Of a DNA stretch of 64,000 bases, positions 44,183-53,040 are shown piece after piece. How positions within the stretch are numbered: position 1 is the first letter of the stretch; the number at the start of each line of letters is the position of its first letter. The stretch covers positions 248,001-312,000 of the forward strand of contig NZ_CP075338.1 in assembly GCF_023278365.1 (NCBI RefSeq). The letters run 5' to 3'. Origin of the DNA: Epilithonimonas zeae (lineage in GTDB: Bacteria > Bacteroidota > Bacteroidia > Flavobacteriales > Weeksellaceae). A program made the position numbers and the translations under genes. The notes under the pieces were generated by a model that was not told the origin of the DNA, made no database searches, and saw nothing but the letters and a program-made list of their open reading frames with translations.

Positions 44183-44773
44183 TTATTTCAGGGTTTCAAA
44201 ATACGACTTAAGGCCTTTTAAATAAACAAGATAAACGGATTTGGAATTCTCTAATTTTCCTAAATTTCTTACTCCCCAATATCCTGAAAGTACAAAAACG
44301 GCAACTTCTTTTGCTTCAACATCAGCTTTCAACAAACCGTTTTCTTTGCCTTTTTCAATCGCTTCAATCATTGTGTTTTCCCATTGTAAGGAAAGTGTAT
44401 TCAGAGCCTTGGTAAAATCAATGTTCCAAGGCGCCATTTCCTGGGTAAAGTTGGAAGCCGGACAGCCATATTCAACCTTTAGCGTGTCGTTTTCCATTAG
44501 CAGATTATACATTAAGTTATAAATTCCATCTAACGGATTTACAATATTTTGAAAAGGTTCAATGAAAGTATTTTTGAAGTTGGGAATCATAAGATCATTA
44601 ATGATCGCCAAACCCATTTCGTCCTTCGTTTTGAAGTGATAGTAGAACGCTCCTTTTGTCACCTGAGTAGTCGCAAGAATCTCATCCACACTGGTGGTCT
44701 GATAACCTTTTTTGTATATTAAATCAAATGCTTTTTGGAGAATATTCAATCGTGTTTCCTGTGACTTTTTCAT
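44183..44773 (-). CDS. TetR/AcrR family repressor
   Basis: 196 residues from the ATG at 44773, which gives the usual short MKKSQETR start; an upstream in-frame ATG at 44806 is possible. The N-terminal helix-turn-helix reads SVDEILATTQVTKGAFYYHFKTKDEM. The C-terminal ligand domain matches the TetR_C type found in YxaF/LmrA-like repressors (GCPASNFTQEMAP). It is transcribed toward, and probably represses, the membrane/rhodanese operon through the adjacent palindrome. The ligand is unknown. Confidence 0.9.
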   Translation of the reverse strand: MKKSQETRLNILQKAFDLIYKKGYQTTSVDEILATTQVTKGAFYYHFKTKDEMGLAIINDLMIPNFKNTFIEPFQNIVNPLDGIYNLMYNLLMENDTLKVEYGCPASNFTQEMAPWNIDFTKALNTLSLQWENTMIEAIEKGKENGLLKADVEAKEVAVFVLSGYWGVRNLGKLENSKSVYLVYLKGLKSYFETLK

Positions 44774-44814
44774 AAAATGCCGGATGAGCTTTTTGCAAAG
44801 GAACAAATTATTTT

Positions 44815-44846
44815 AATAAAAAACTCCAGCAAATTTTGCTGGAGTT
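44815..44846 (-). terminator. Terminator of the pyridoxamine-oxidase-like gene
   Basis: AACTCCAGCAAA pairs with TTTGCTGGAGTT; on the minus strand a T-rich run follows. Confidence 0.85.
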
Positions 44847-44861
44847 GAATGATTCTGATTT

Positions 44862-45371
44862 TTAATTGATTACTGCATTTCCTTCGACGCCGTCGGAATT
44901 ATCTGTTTTATTTCCAGTAACAGCAGCTGCGACAAAACTTAGAAGACTAACTACTTTTCCGGCTTTTGTATCCCAGTAATAAGTGTCTTTTGGTTCAACT
45001 CGAATGATGGAAACATTTGGGTCATCTTTTCCATCGAACCACGCATTGGCCATTGGTGACCATTTTTCTTCGATGGTTGCACGGTCTGTGTAAACAAAGG
45101 CTTCTCCATAGATAGAAAGGTATTCGGAATCGCTGTTATTCATAAAATAAAGTTGTACGCGATTATCTTCCTTGATTTCGAAATTTTTATTACTTGTTTC
45201 GCTACTGATGAACCAAAGATTTCCATTGTCGTCGGTTTCCTGCAAAGACATTGGTCTCGAATTGACTGGTAATCTGTCTAGTTCTGTGGCGAACATACAA
45301 ATCCTGGCTTTTTCAGATAGTTCCTTAATTTTTTTAATTGCTTCTTGCTGTGTAAGATTTTCTGTAGACAT
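44862..45371 (-). CDS. Pyridoxamine 5'-phosphate oxidase-like general stress protein
   Basis: 169 residues with the split-barrel flavin-binding fold: ICMFATELDRLPVNSRPMS, GNLWFISSETSNKNFEI, VQLYFMNNSDSEYLSIYGEA and IEEKWSPMANAWFDGK. This is the general stress protein 26 type rather than a biosynthetic PdxH. It probably binds FMN or F420-like cofactors. It is 34 bp after the SDR general-stress gene at 45406-46269 and likely in its operon. Confidence 0.87.
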   Translation of the reverse strand: MSTENLTQQEAIKKIKELSEKARICMFATELDRLPVNSRPMSLQETDDNGNLWFISSETSNKNFEIKEDNRVQLYFMNNSDSEYLSIYGEAFVYTDRATIEEKWSPMANAWFDGKDDPNVSIIRVEPKDTYYWDTKAGKVVSLLSFVAAAVTGNKTDNSDGVEGNAVIN

Positions 45372-45405
45372 AATGTTTTATTTTTAGTGATTTGTAAATT
45401 TTAAA

Positions 45406-46269
45406 TTATCCATTAACAATTTCCCCGCCATTAGGATGTAAGACTTGACCGCTTATGTACCTAGAATCGTCGCTGGCTAAAAATAGGAAACTTGGAGCCA
45501 CCTCATTGGGCTGTCCCGCACGCTTCATTGGCGAATCACTCCCGAATTCAGAATTCTTTTTGGGTTTGAATGATGATGTAATTAGTGGTGTCCAGATTGG
45601 ACCAGGTGCAACAGCATTCACTCGGATTCCTTTATCGATCAAATTAGCGGAAAGACTTCTTGTAAAAGAAATGATAGCACCTTTTGTAGCAGAATAGTCT
45701 ATTAATTTTGGACTTCCTCGGTAAGCGGTTACGGATGAAGTGTTGATAATGCTCGCACCTTTATTTAAATAAGGTAACGCATATTTTGTAACCCAGAAAT
45801 AAGAAAAAACATTATTCTCAAATGTTCTTACCAATTGATCTGTAGAAATTTCTTCAATAGATTCTGATTCCCAATGTAGACCAGCATTATTGATGATAAT
45901 ATCGATTTTTTTGTGAATTTTTATTGTAGTTTCGATCACTTTTTTACAATGATTTTCTTTTCCCAAATCTCCTTTTATTAAAGTGCATTTTCTGGAATAA
46001 GCTTCTACTTCTTTTTTAGTTTCTTTGGCATCTTTGGTTTCGCTGAGATAAGCAATGATAATATCAGCACCTTCTTTTGCAAACAGTAGAGCAACTGCTT
46101 TCCCGATTCCACTGTCTCCGCCAGTAATTAAAGCGACTTTGTTTTTTAACTTTCCTTCTTTCGGATAATTGATTGGATCAGTTTCAGGAATTGGATTCAT
46201 ATTCTTTTCCAATCCCGGCCGTCTTTGTTTCTGCTGAGGTCTTATTTTCTTTTTCGTCTCCTTTTCCAT
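45406..46269 (-). CDS. SDR family oxidoreductase, general stress protein 39-like
   Basis: 287 residues. A Lys/Arg-rich N-terminal extension (KKIRPQQKQRRPGLE, then MNPIPETDPINYP) precedes the Rossmann motif TGGDSGIGKAVA, NNAG-type IIINNAGLHW, and catalytic YSATK. The extension and the ending GQVLHPNGGEIVNG are typical of the YdaD/GSP39 group of NAD(P)-dependent stress dehydrogenases. Substrate unknown. Confidence 0.88.
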   Translation of the reverse strand: MEKETKKKIRPQQKQRRPGLEKNMNPIPETDPINYPKEGKLKNKVALITGGDSGIGKAVALLFAKEGADIIIAYLSETKDAKETKKEVEAYSRKCTLIKGDLGKENHCKKVIETTIKIHKKIDIIINNAGLHWESESIEEISTDQLVRTFENNVFSYFWVTKYALPYLNKGASIINTSSVTAYRGSPKLIDYSATKGAIISFTRSLSANLIDKGIRVNAVAPGPIWTPLITSSFKPKKNSEFGSDSPMKRAGQPNEVAPSFLFLASDDSRYISGQVLHPNGGEIVNG

Positions 46270-46521
46270 TTTTACTTTTCGGAATAATTACAAATAATGT
46301 GCTATTTATGAATTAATAAAAATCAAGCGAAAAAATATCCGATAGAAAAACCAGCAGATTTTTTATCAATTAAAGCGACTAAATGAAAATTTCAATTCAA
46401 ATTTCTATACTTATTTGGGCTTACATTAATTTTTGATTAAACTATGTCGTAAAAGGCTGGAGGAATTATCAGTATAACTTTTTCACAATCGCAATAAAAA
46501 AACGATGCGGCTTCCTTATAT

Positions 46522-46560
46522 AAAAAAGTCCGTTCAACAATTTGTGAACAGACTTTTTTT
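46522..46560. terminator. Bidirectional terminator
   Basis: AAAAAAGTCYGTTCA arms with A and T runs on both sides; on the minus strand it ends the SDR gene at 46581-47339. The rest of 46270-46580 is AT-rich and holds no gene. Confidence 0.75.
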
Positions 46561-46580
46561 GAAAATTTAGTTAGACTCTA

Positions 46581-47339
46581 TTAAATTTTAAATCCACCAG
46601 AAACCTCAATTCTTTGTGCATTAATCCATTTAGAATCATCAGAACAAAGGAAAGCAACAACGCTTCCGATATCATCTGGCAAACCAACTCTTCCCAAAGC
46701 TGTTTCAGACGAGATATGGTTGTTCAAATCTGCCACGTCACGCACAACGCCGCCTCCAAAATCAGTTTCAATGGCACCAGGCGCAATGGAGTTCACTCTT
46801 ATTTTTCTGCTTCCCAATTCCAAAGCTTGGTATCTTGATAAAGAATCAATCGCCGCTTTCATTGCTCCATAAGCAGAATATCCAGCGAAAGAAAATCTTG
46901 CCAAACCAGAAGATGTGTTCACAACGCTGCTTCCGTCATTCAGCAATGGTAATAATTTTTGGGTTAAAAAGTAAGGTCCTTTGAAATGGATATTCGTCAT
47001 CGCATCCAACGTTTCCTCGGTTGTTGTTTCAAAACTTTGATTAATTCCGATTCCTGCGTTATTAACCAAAGCGTCCAACTTTGCAGATGCAAATTGATTG
47101 TCCAAAATATTTTTTACTTCTGTTACAAATTGGTCAAAGCCAGTAGTTGTTGAAATATCCAAAGGTAAAGCGAATGCCTTTTGTCCGATGCTTTCAATTT
47201 CTTTTACGACTTCGTCTGCAGCCTCTTTTTTCGTTTGATAAGTGATAATAAGATCAAATCCTTTTTTTGCCAATTGTAAAGCTGAATCTTTACCCAATCC
47301 ACGGCTTCCGCCAGTTACTAATGCTATTTTACTTGCCAT
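46581..47339 (-). CDS. SDR family oxidoreductase
   Basis: 252 residues from the ATG at 47339 (MASKIALVTGGSRGLGK); in-frame codons reach back to 47429 but would overlap the AraC gene's end and are not needed. Cofactor motif TGGSRGLGK, LVNNAGIG, catalytic Tyr/Lys in YGAMKAAIDS, SIAPGAIETDFGG and the ending WINAQRIEVSGG make it a classical NADP(H) SDR. The gene follows an AraC regulator by 86 bp on the same strand, probably its target. Substrate unknown. Confidence 0.88.
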   Translation of the reverse strand: MASKIALVTGGSRGLGKDSALQLAKKGFDLIITYQTKKEAADEVVKEIESIGQKAFALPLDISTTTGFDQFVTEVKNILDNQFASAKLDALVNNAGIGINQSFETTTEETLDAMTNIHFKGPYFLTQKLLPLLNDGSSVVNTSSGLARFSFAGYSAYGAMKAAIDSLSRYQALELGSRKIRVNSIAPGAIETDFGGGVVRDVADLNNHISSETALGRVGLPDDIGSVVAFLCSDDSKWINAQRIEVSGGFKI

Positions 47340-47425
47340 TTTTTTTAATGTTTTAATTAATGATACAAAGTTGAAAAATCTGGGCATTAACCTATTTGCA
47401 TAAATCAAATTGATATTTGTGAAAA

Positions 47426-48367
47426 TCAAACAATCAATAGTTCTCGATAATGTTGTGGTGATTGTTGACTGTGTTTCTTGAAAAAGTTAGAAAAATGCGC
47501 GACTTCTTCAAAACCTAATGTGAAAGCAATTTCAGAAATATTCCATTGTGTTTGGGTTAATAATATTTTAGCTTCCTGGAAAATTCGGCTTCCAATGATT
47601 TCTCCGGTCGTTTTTCCGGTTGTTTCCTTTAAAACTCTATTCAAGTGATTCACGTGGACTCCCAATATTCCGGCAAAATCAGCAGGTGTTTTCAGTTGCA
47701 GAAGCTGACTGATGTTTTCGATGGGAAACTGTCTTTCCAGTAATTCGATAAATAATGTTGTGGTTCTGGAAGCGGCAGTTTTATTATTTTCAATGGGTTG
47801 GATTGGTTTTAATTTCTGGCCAAAATGAATCAGTTCCATCACATAATTTCTCAGCAAATCATATTTATATAGATAATCCGACTTGATTTCTTCGTGCATT
47901 TTCAGGAATATAGCTTCGAACTGAAGATATTGTTCTGTAGTAATCTGAAAAATAAAATCGCTGTTTGCAGAGAACACAGGAAGATTATCCAGTTCTAATC
48001 CAATCTTAGTAGTTGGTAAAAAATCCTTGGTGAAAACACAAAAATGTCCGGATTGGTCTGTGCAGAGATGTGTATAATTATAAGGAATTTTTGGTGATGC
48101 AAAAAGAACGGCACAATCTTCAATCTGGATTGTTTTATCGGCATATTCCACTTTATTCTGTCCGTTAATTAGGCTTATTTTGTAATAAGTTCGTCTGTTG
48201 TAAGGCATTTCGGTTTTCGATTTACAGCTTCTGTAAATTTCAGAAATATCAAAAACATTGAAGTGGCCAATATCCTTATTAATATTTTCATTTAGGAATT
48301 GATTGATATCTGGACAAGTATCTCCAAGAATATCCTGATAAAATTCTTTGATGGTGATAGAACTCAT
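47426..48367 (-). CDS. AraC family transcriptional regulator
   Basis: 313 residues from the ATG at 48367. The N-terminal cupin-like sensor domain is followed by the C-terminal double helix-turn-helix: DFAGILGVHVNHLNRVLKETTGKTTGE, then WNISEIAFTLGFEEVAHFSNFFKKH. Bacteroidota relatives regulate a neighbouring dehydrogenase in response to small molecules. It heads the AraC-SDR pair on the minus strand and is divergent from the SDR-AraC pair at 48556-50288. Confidence 0.88.
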   Translation of the reverse strand: MSSITIKEFYQDILGDTCPDINQFLNENINKDIGHFNVFDISEIYRSCKSKTEMPYNRRTYYKISLINGQNKVEYADKTIQIEDCAVLFASPKIPYNYTHLCTDQSGHFCVFTKDFLPTTKIGLELDNLPVFSANSDFIFQITTEQYLQFEAIFLKMHEEIKSDYLYKYDLLRNYVMELIHFGQKLKPIQPIENNKTAASRTTTLFIELLERQFPIENISQLLQLKTPADFAGILGVHVNHLNRVLKETTGKTTGEIIGSRIFQEAKILLTQTQWNISEIAFTLGFEEVAHFSNFFKKHSQQSPQHYRELLIV

Positions 48368-48465
48368 TGTATTTGTAAAAATCAAAGATACGGGTTTGAA
48401 GTTGATTTCAAAAGATATATTACTTAATAGAAGATTCCATTTATATATAAAATTGAATCATTCCG

Positions 48466-48500
48466 TCATTTTGGCTACAACCAAACTCATTTTGGCAACA
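48466..48500 (+). promoter_or_regulatory. Direct repeats, likely AraC binding sites
   Basis: TCATTTTGGCTACA (48466-48479) and TCATTTTGGCAACA (48487-48500) are 13 of 14 identical and exactly 21 bp apart, two helical turns. This is the usual arrangement of AraC-family half-sites, upstream of the SDR gene at 48556. Confidence 0.7.
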
Positions 48501-48555
48501 TTTCGCTTGCTGCTTCTGCAGACATTTGTATTATAAAATTTAAACAAAATTTACA

Positions 48556-49365
48556 ATGCAAAAAGCAATTTTTATCACAGGCGCATCATCAGGATTAGGG
48601 AAAGCAACCGCAAAACTATTTCAGTCCAAAGGCTGGAATGTAATTGCTACAATGCGAAATCCACAAAACGAAACCGAACTTTCTCAATTGGACAATGTAA
48701 TATTGCTTCCTTTGGATGTTACCAATTTGGAACAGATTCAGGAAACAGTAAAAAAAGCGATTGAACTTCACACGATTGATGTGGTTTTCAATAACGCAGG
48801 TTATGGTTTGATTGGGGCTTTGGAAGCTTTGACAGACGAGCAAATCGTGAAACAATTAGACACTAATCTACTCGGAGTCATTCGTGTGACACAAGCTTTC
48901 ATTCCTTATTTCAGAAAGAATAGAAACGGATTATTCATTACCACAACATCGATCGGCGGATTATTGACTTTTCCTCTGGATTCGCTTTATCACGCTACAA
49001 AATGGGCTTTGGAAGGCTGGAGCGAAAGTATGTCTTTTGAACTTGCTTTACACAATGTTGGTATCAAAACCATTGCACCGGGCGGAATTAAAACTAATTT
49101 TGCAGGAGAATCTTTAGCTATTGCCAATCATCCGGCTTATGAAAACGGAACGCAGAAATTATTTGAACTGATGAATCCCAACAACTTCGAACCTGTAGAA
49201 TGGATTGCGGATGTGGTTTATGAAGCGGCGACAGACGGCAAAAATCAGTTGCGATATGTAACTGGAGAATTCGCGAACCAGTTGTACAATCGTCGTTTGG
49301 AAATAGGTTCGGAAGCTGCAGTTCAGGAAATGAAACAGATGGTTTTTGGAAGTTTACTCAACTAA
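48556..49365 (+). CDS. SDR family oxidoreductase
   Basis: 269 residues. Cofactor motif FITGASSGLGKATA, VVFNNAGYGLIG, ITTTSIGG and catalytic YHATKWALEG place it among classical SDRs of the YdfG/retinol-dehydrogenase-like type. A long C-terminal tail of about 80 residues ends without a specific motif. It is 11 bp upstream of an AraC regulator gene and under a promoter with a 21-bp-spaced direct repeat, so autoregulated control is likely. Confidence 0.88.
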   Translation: MQKAIFITGASSGLGKATAKLFQSKGWNVIATMRNPQNETELSQLDNVILLPLDVTNLEQIQETVKKAIELHTIDVVFNNAGYGLIGALEALTDEQIVKQLDTNLLGVIRVTQAFIPYFRKNRNGLFITTTSIGGLLTFPLDSLYHATKWALEGWSESMSFELALHNVGIKTIAPGGIKTNFAGESLAIANHPAYENGTQKLFELMNPNNFEPVEWIADVVYEAATDGKNQLRYVTGEFANQLYNRRLEIGSEAAVQEMKQMVFGSLLN

Positions 49366-49376
49366 AAAATTAAGAA

Positions 49377-50288
49377 ATGAATAATCCGATAAAAGTAAAT
49401 TCTATATCAGAGCTTCACGAAATGTTGAATTTTGATAAGCCTGTTCATCCCTTGATCAGTATCAATGACAATGCTAATATGGTTGTTGATGAAAATCTTC
49501 TTAACCAGCATTTTTTGTTCAATTTCTACAAGATTTCATATAAAAAAACACTAAAAGGTAAAATTGGTTATGGCCAAGGTTATTATGATTTTGATGAAGG
49601 CGGAATGGTTTTTACCGCTCCCAACCAACTGATTTCCACAACGTCGGATGACACGGAATATGAAGGTTTGACAATGCTCATTCATCCCGATTTTCTGAGG
49701 AATTATTCTTTGGCAACGCGAATCAAAAGCTTGGGATTCTTTTCTTACGCCGCGAATGAAGCTTTGTTTTTATCGGACAAAGAAAAACAGACGATCTTTT
49801 CGGTTTTTGATAATATTAAAGAAGAACTGAATAACACGATTGACGATTTCAGCCAGGATGTGATTATTTCTCATATGGAGGTTTTGCTCAATTATAGCAA
49901 TCGTTTTTACAAGCGACAATTCATCACAAGAAAAGCTGTGAATCACGATCTGCTTTCGAGAGTTGAAGAGCTTTTAAAAGTTTATTTTGATAAAGAACAA
50001 AGTTTGAACAAAGGTCTTCCAACCGTAGAATTTCTCGCTACAGAATTGAACCTTTCCCCAAGATATCTAAGTGATATGCTACGTTCTTTGACGGGACAAA
50101 ATGCACAGCAAATCATTCACGAAAAGCTCATCGAAAAAGCTAAAGAATATTTGACAACCACGAGTTTTTCTGTTTCGGAGATTGCTTATCAATTGGGCTT
50201 TGAGCATCCTCAATCGTTCAGCAAGTTATTTAAAAATAAGACCAATCAAACGCCAGTACAATTCAAACAAAGTTTTAATCATAATTAA
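49377..50288 (+). CDS. AraC family transcriptional regulator
   Basis: 303 residues. The N-terminal domain lacks an obvious enzyme signature. The C-terminal HTH pair is TVEFLATELNLSPRYLSDMLRSLTGQ and FSVSEIAYQLGFEHPQSFSKLFKNK. It shares the neighbourhood with the SDR it probably controls. This is the second AraC/SDR module within 4 kb, and the two regulators are only distantly similar to each other. Confidence 0.88.
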   Translation: MNNPIKVNSISELHEMLNFDKPVHPLISINDNANMVVDENLLNQHFLFNFYKISYKKTLKGKIGYGQGYYDFDEGGMVFTAPNQLISTTSDDTEYEGLTMLIHPDFLRNYSLATRIKSLGFFSYAANEALFLSDKEKQTIFSVFDNIKEELNNTIDDFSQDVIISHMEVLLNYSNRFYKRQFITRKAVNHDLLSRVEELLKVYFDKEQSLNKGLPTVEFLATELNLSPRYLSDMLRSLTGQNAQQIIHEKLIEKAKEYLTTTSFSVSEIAYQLGFEHPQSFSKLFKNKTNQTPVQFKQSFNHN

Positions 50289-50296
50289 TTATTGAA

Positions 50297-50629
50297 ATGA
50301 ATATAGAAAAGTTGATTAAAGATTGGATTACAGTCAGTAATAGTTATGACACCGAAAAATATTTGAAATTCTATCTGATGGATGCTGTTTTAGATGATTC
50401 TTCGGTTGGAATGAAATTTATTGGAAAAGATGGGATTAAGGATTATTTTGTTAGTTATTTTATCGGTTATCAAACTCAAACTGAATTAAGGAAATTGGAA
50501 ATTAACGAAAATTCAGCTTATTTGGAAGTGGAATTTACAGGTGATTTTCCTGAAGGTAAAATTGGCGGAACCTTTGATTTTATTTTTAAGGATGATAAAA
50601 TTGAGTTTTTGAAAGCGGATTTGATTTAA
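50297..50629 (+). CDS. NTF2-like / SnoaL-like small protein
   Basis: 110 residues with the NTF2-like cone fold pattern: KLIKDWITVSNSYDTEKYLKFYL, then GKDGIKDYFVSYF and a final beta hairpin GGTFDFIFKDDKIEFLKADL. Such proteins bind or isomerise small hydrophobic molecules. It lies 8 bp after the AraC gene and is probably co-transcribed. No catalytic residues can be named. Confidence 0.7.
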   Translation: MNIEKLIKDWITVSNSYDTEKYLKFYLMDAVLDDSSVGMKFIGKDGIKDYFVSYFIGYQTQTELRKLEINENSAYLEVEFTGDFPEGKIGGTFDFIFKDDKIEFLKADLI

Positions 50630-50719
50630 AATAATTGACCTTGATATTTATAAAAAATGGTGAGAAATTCTTATCACTTTTGTTTTTCAGAAAGGAATTA
50701 AACTCAAAATTATTTTTTA

Positions 50720-50727
50720 TACATTTG
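50720..50727 (+). promoter_or_regulatory. Promoter -7 element of the B12 uptake operon
   Basis: TACATTTG matches TAnnTTTG and lies just upstream of the cobalamin riboswitch. Transcription should start around 50733. Confidence 0.65.
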
Positions 50728-50735
50728 CGCCAATC

Positions 50736-50895
50736 TGGTGAGCTGTAAAAAGCACTTAATAGGGAATCCGGTGAAAATCCGGAGCAGACCCGCTGCTGTA
50801 AGCTTCACAAAAAAGATTTTTGAAAATTATATCCACTGTTGAAAGATGGGAAGGATTTCAAAAATGAAGTAAGTCAGAAGACCTGCCAGAAGTTT
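50736..50895 (+). ncRNA. Cobalamin riboswitch
   Basis: It carries the B12-box elements in order: GGTGAGCTGT-type start, AGGGAATCCGGTGAAAATCC, GGAGCAGACCCGCTGCTGTAA, and AAGTCAGAAGACCTGCC near the 3' end. It lies upstream of a BtuB-type receptor gene and should reduce its expression when adenosylcobalamin is plentiful. The remaining leader to 51015 contains a GTTGACTAAG-type complementary region and TTGTACTCTGTCATTGC, possibly the expression platform. Confidence 0.93.
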
Positions 50896-51015
50896 AAAAT
50901 AATTGACGCTTTCGTGGAATAAAGCTTAGTCAACAATGATTTTTGTGCAGCCCACGTTGTACTCTGTCATTGCTTTCTTACATCCATTAGCGTCATCATT
51001 ATTCGATATGAGCTA

Positions 51016-53040
51016 ATGGTGACACGATCTACTTTTCGGTTTTACAAGGCTGTTGTTGCAATGTTTGTGACAGCTTCTTCGCTGTGTTTTTCCCAATCTA
51101 AAAAAGATACAATTGAGACAGAGATTCTCAAAGTTGACGTTTACAAAAAGAGTTCCAAGGAGATTTTACCAGCGCAAACACTTTCTGGCGAACAATTGGA
51201 AAGGCTCAACAGTCATTCGGTTGCTGATGCATTGAGGTATTTTTCAGGTGTTCAAATCAAAGATTATGGAGGAATTGGCGGACTGAAAACCATCAACATC
51301 CGAAGTATGGGAAGCCAGCATGTTGGCGTTTTCTATGACGGAATCCAATTGGGAAATGCGCAAAATGGATTAGTCGATTTAGGAAGGTTTTCTCTGGATG
51401 ACATCGAGGAAATCTCACTTTATAACGGACAGAAATCTGAAATTTTCCAGCCTGCCAAAGACTTTGGTTCATCCGGTTCTATTTATCTTCAGCCAAAAAC
51501 GCCTCAATTTAAATTCAATAAAAAAACAAATCTCGTTCTGAGGTTAAAAAACAGTTCTATCGATTTATTCAATCCGTCATTCAGGTTGGAACAGAAGATT
51601 TCGGATAAAGTTTCAGCGAGTTTCAGTTCTGAGTTTTTGCAGAGTGACGGGATTTACAAATTTCGTTATCGTAAAAAATATCCGGATGGTGAAACAGCTT
51701 ATGACACGATTGCCAAACGTTTCGATTCTGATATTCGAGCTAAGCGTTTTGAAACCAGTCTTCACGGTAGTTTGGATAAAGGAAGTTGGCACGTTCGTGG
51801 TTACGGATATATTTCAAATCGTGGAATTCCCGGAGCGATAGTTAATAATAGATTTGGAGCGAGAGGACAGAGAATGATGGATGAAAATTACTTTGTTCAA
51901 GCCAATCTTGTCAAGAAAATTTTTCCAAAAATAGAGACGCAGTTTAAAGCCAAATTCGCATACGATTATACCAAATTTGTTGATACTTTGGAGACTCAGG
52001 CAGCATTTCCTGTTGTTAATACTTATATTCAGAAAGAGGTTTATTTGTCGTCGTCCAATCTTTATTCTATTACGCCCAATTGGGATTTCAGTGTGAATGT
52101 TGATTTCCAGTACAATCATTTGGATGCCGATTTGGTCAACTTTTCTTATCCTTCCAGATACACATCTTTGGCTGCTTTCGCCACAACTTATCAATGGAAA
52201 AAACTGAAATTTCTTGGAAGTGTTTTAGGAACTTTCATCAACGAGACAGTGGAAAAAAATTCTAAATCGCCTGATAAAACAGAATGGACACCAGCCGCTT
52301 TTTTGAGTTATCAACCTTTTGATTCCAAGGAATTGACATTGAGGGCTTTCTATAAAAACTCTTTCAGGATGCCGACTTTCAACGATTTGTATTACACAGT
52401 TATCGGAAATTCTCTTTTGAAACCTGAGTTTACCAATCAATATGATGTTGGATTCACGTATCAGAAATTTTTTCAAAATCAAATTTTCCAATCGTTTTAC
52501 ATCAAGGTTGACTGTTATTTCAATAAGGTCAAAGATAAAATCATTGCAGCCCCCAACGGAAGTATGTTCCGCTGGACGATGCTGAATCTCGGCGAGGTGG
52601 AAATCATTGGAACTGATGTCAATTTTCAGGCAGATCTGAATCTTGGTCAGGTCAAATTAAAACCATTATTGACTTACACTTATCAAAGTTCCCGAGATTT
52701 TTCTGACAGAAATGAGTCTTATTTTGGAGACCAAATTCCTTACACACCTTGGCATTCCGGGACATTTACGCTGATGTCGGATTACAAAGACTGGTCTTTC
52801 AACTACAGTTTTATTTATGTTGGAGAGCGTTACGATGTTAATCAGGATAATATTGCTTATAACTATATCCAGCCTTGGTACACGCACGATTTATCGATTC
52901 AGAAAAAATTTAAAATGAATAATCATCAGTTCAAAGCCACTCTGGAAATGAACAATATTTTCAATCAGTTTTACGAAGTGGTTTTGAGTTATCCAATGCC
53001 GGGACGAAATTTTAAACTCATTCTAAGTTTTACATTATGA
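51016..53040 (+). CDS. btuB: BtuB-type TonB-dependent cobalamin receptor
   Basis: 674 residues. A signal sequence (VAMFVTASSLCFSQ) is followed by a plug domain with TLSGEQLERLNSHSVADAL, QIKDYGGIGGLKTINIRSMG and GVFYDGIQLGNAQNG. The 22-strand-type barrel ends NFKLILSFTL. The riboswitch upstream and the BtuG-like lipoprotein gene overlapping its stop codon by 4 bp identify the cargo as cobalamin or a related corrinoid rather than iron. Confidence 0.92.
   Translation: MVTRSTFRFYKAVVAMFVTASSLCFSQSKKDTIETEILKVDVYKKSSKEILPAQTLSGEQLERLNSHSVADALRYFSGVQIKDYGGIGGLKTINIRSMGSQHVGVFYDGIQLGNAQNGLVDLGRFSLDDIEEISLYNGQKSEIFQPAKDFGSSGSIYLQPKTPQFKFNKKTNLVLRLKNSSIDLFNPSFRLEQKISDKVSASFSSEFLQSDGIYKFRYRKKYPDGETAYDTIAKRFDSDIRAKRFETSLHGSLDKGSWHVRGYGYISNRGIPGAIVNNRFGARGQRMMDENYFVQANLVKKIFPKIETQFKAKFAYDYTKFVDTLETQAAFPVVNTYIQKEVYLSSSNLYSITPNWDFSVNVDFQYNHLDADLVNFSYPSRYTSLAAFATTYQWKKLKFLGSVLGTFINETVEKNSKSPDKTEWTPAAFLSYQPFDSKELTLRAFYKNSFRMPTFNDLYYTVIGNSLLKPEFTNQYDVGFTYQKFFQNQIFQSFYIKVDCYFNKVKDKIIAAPNGSMFRWTMLNLGEVEIIGTDVNFQADLNLGQVKLKPLLTYTYQSSRDFSDRNESYFGDQIPYTPWHSGTFTLMSDYKDWSFNYSFIYVGERYDVNQDNIAYNYIQPWYTHDLSIQKKFKMNNHQFKATLEMNNIFNQFYEVVLSYPMPGRNFKLILSFTL

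Noticed and set aside
47340-47429. Upstream starts for the SDR gene
   Set aside because: The extra 30 residues are not SDR-like, while MASKIALVTGG at 47339 is the usual start.
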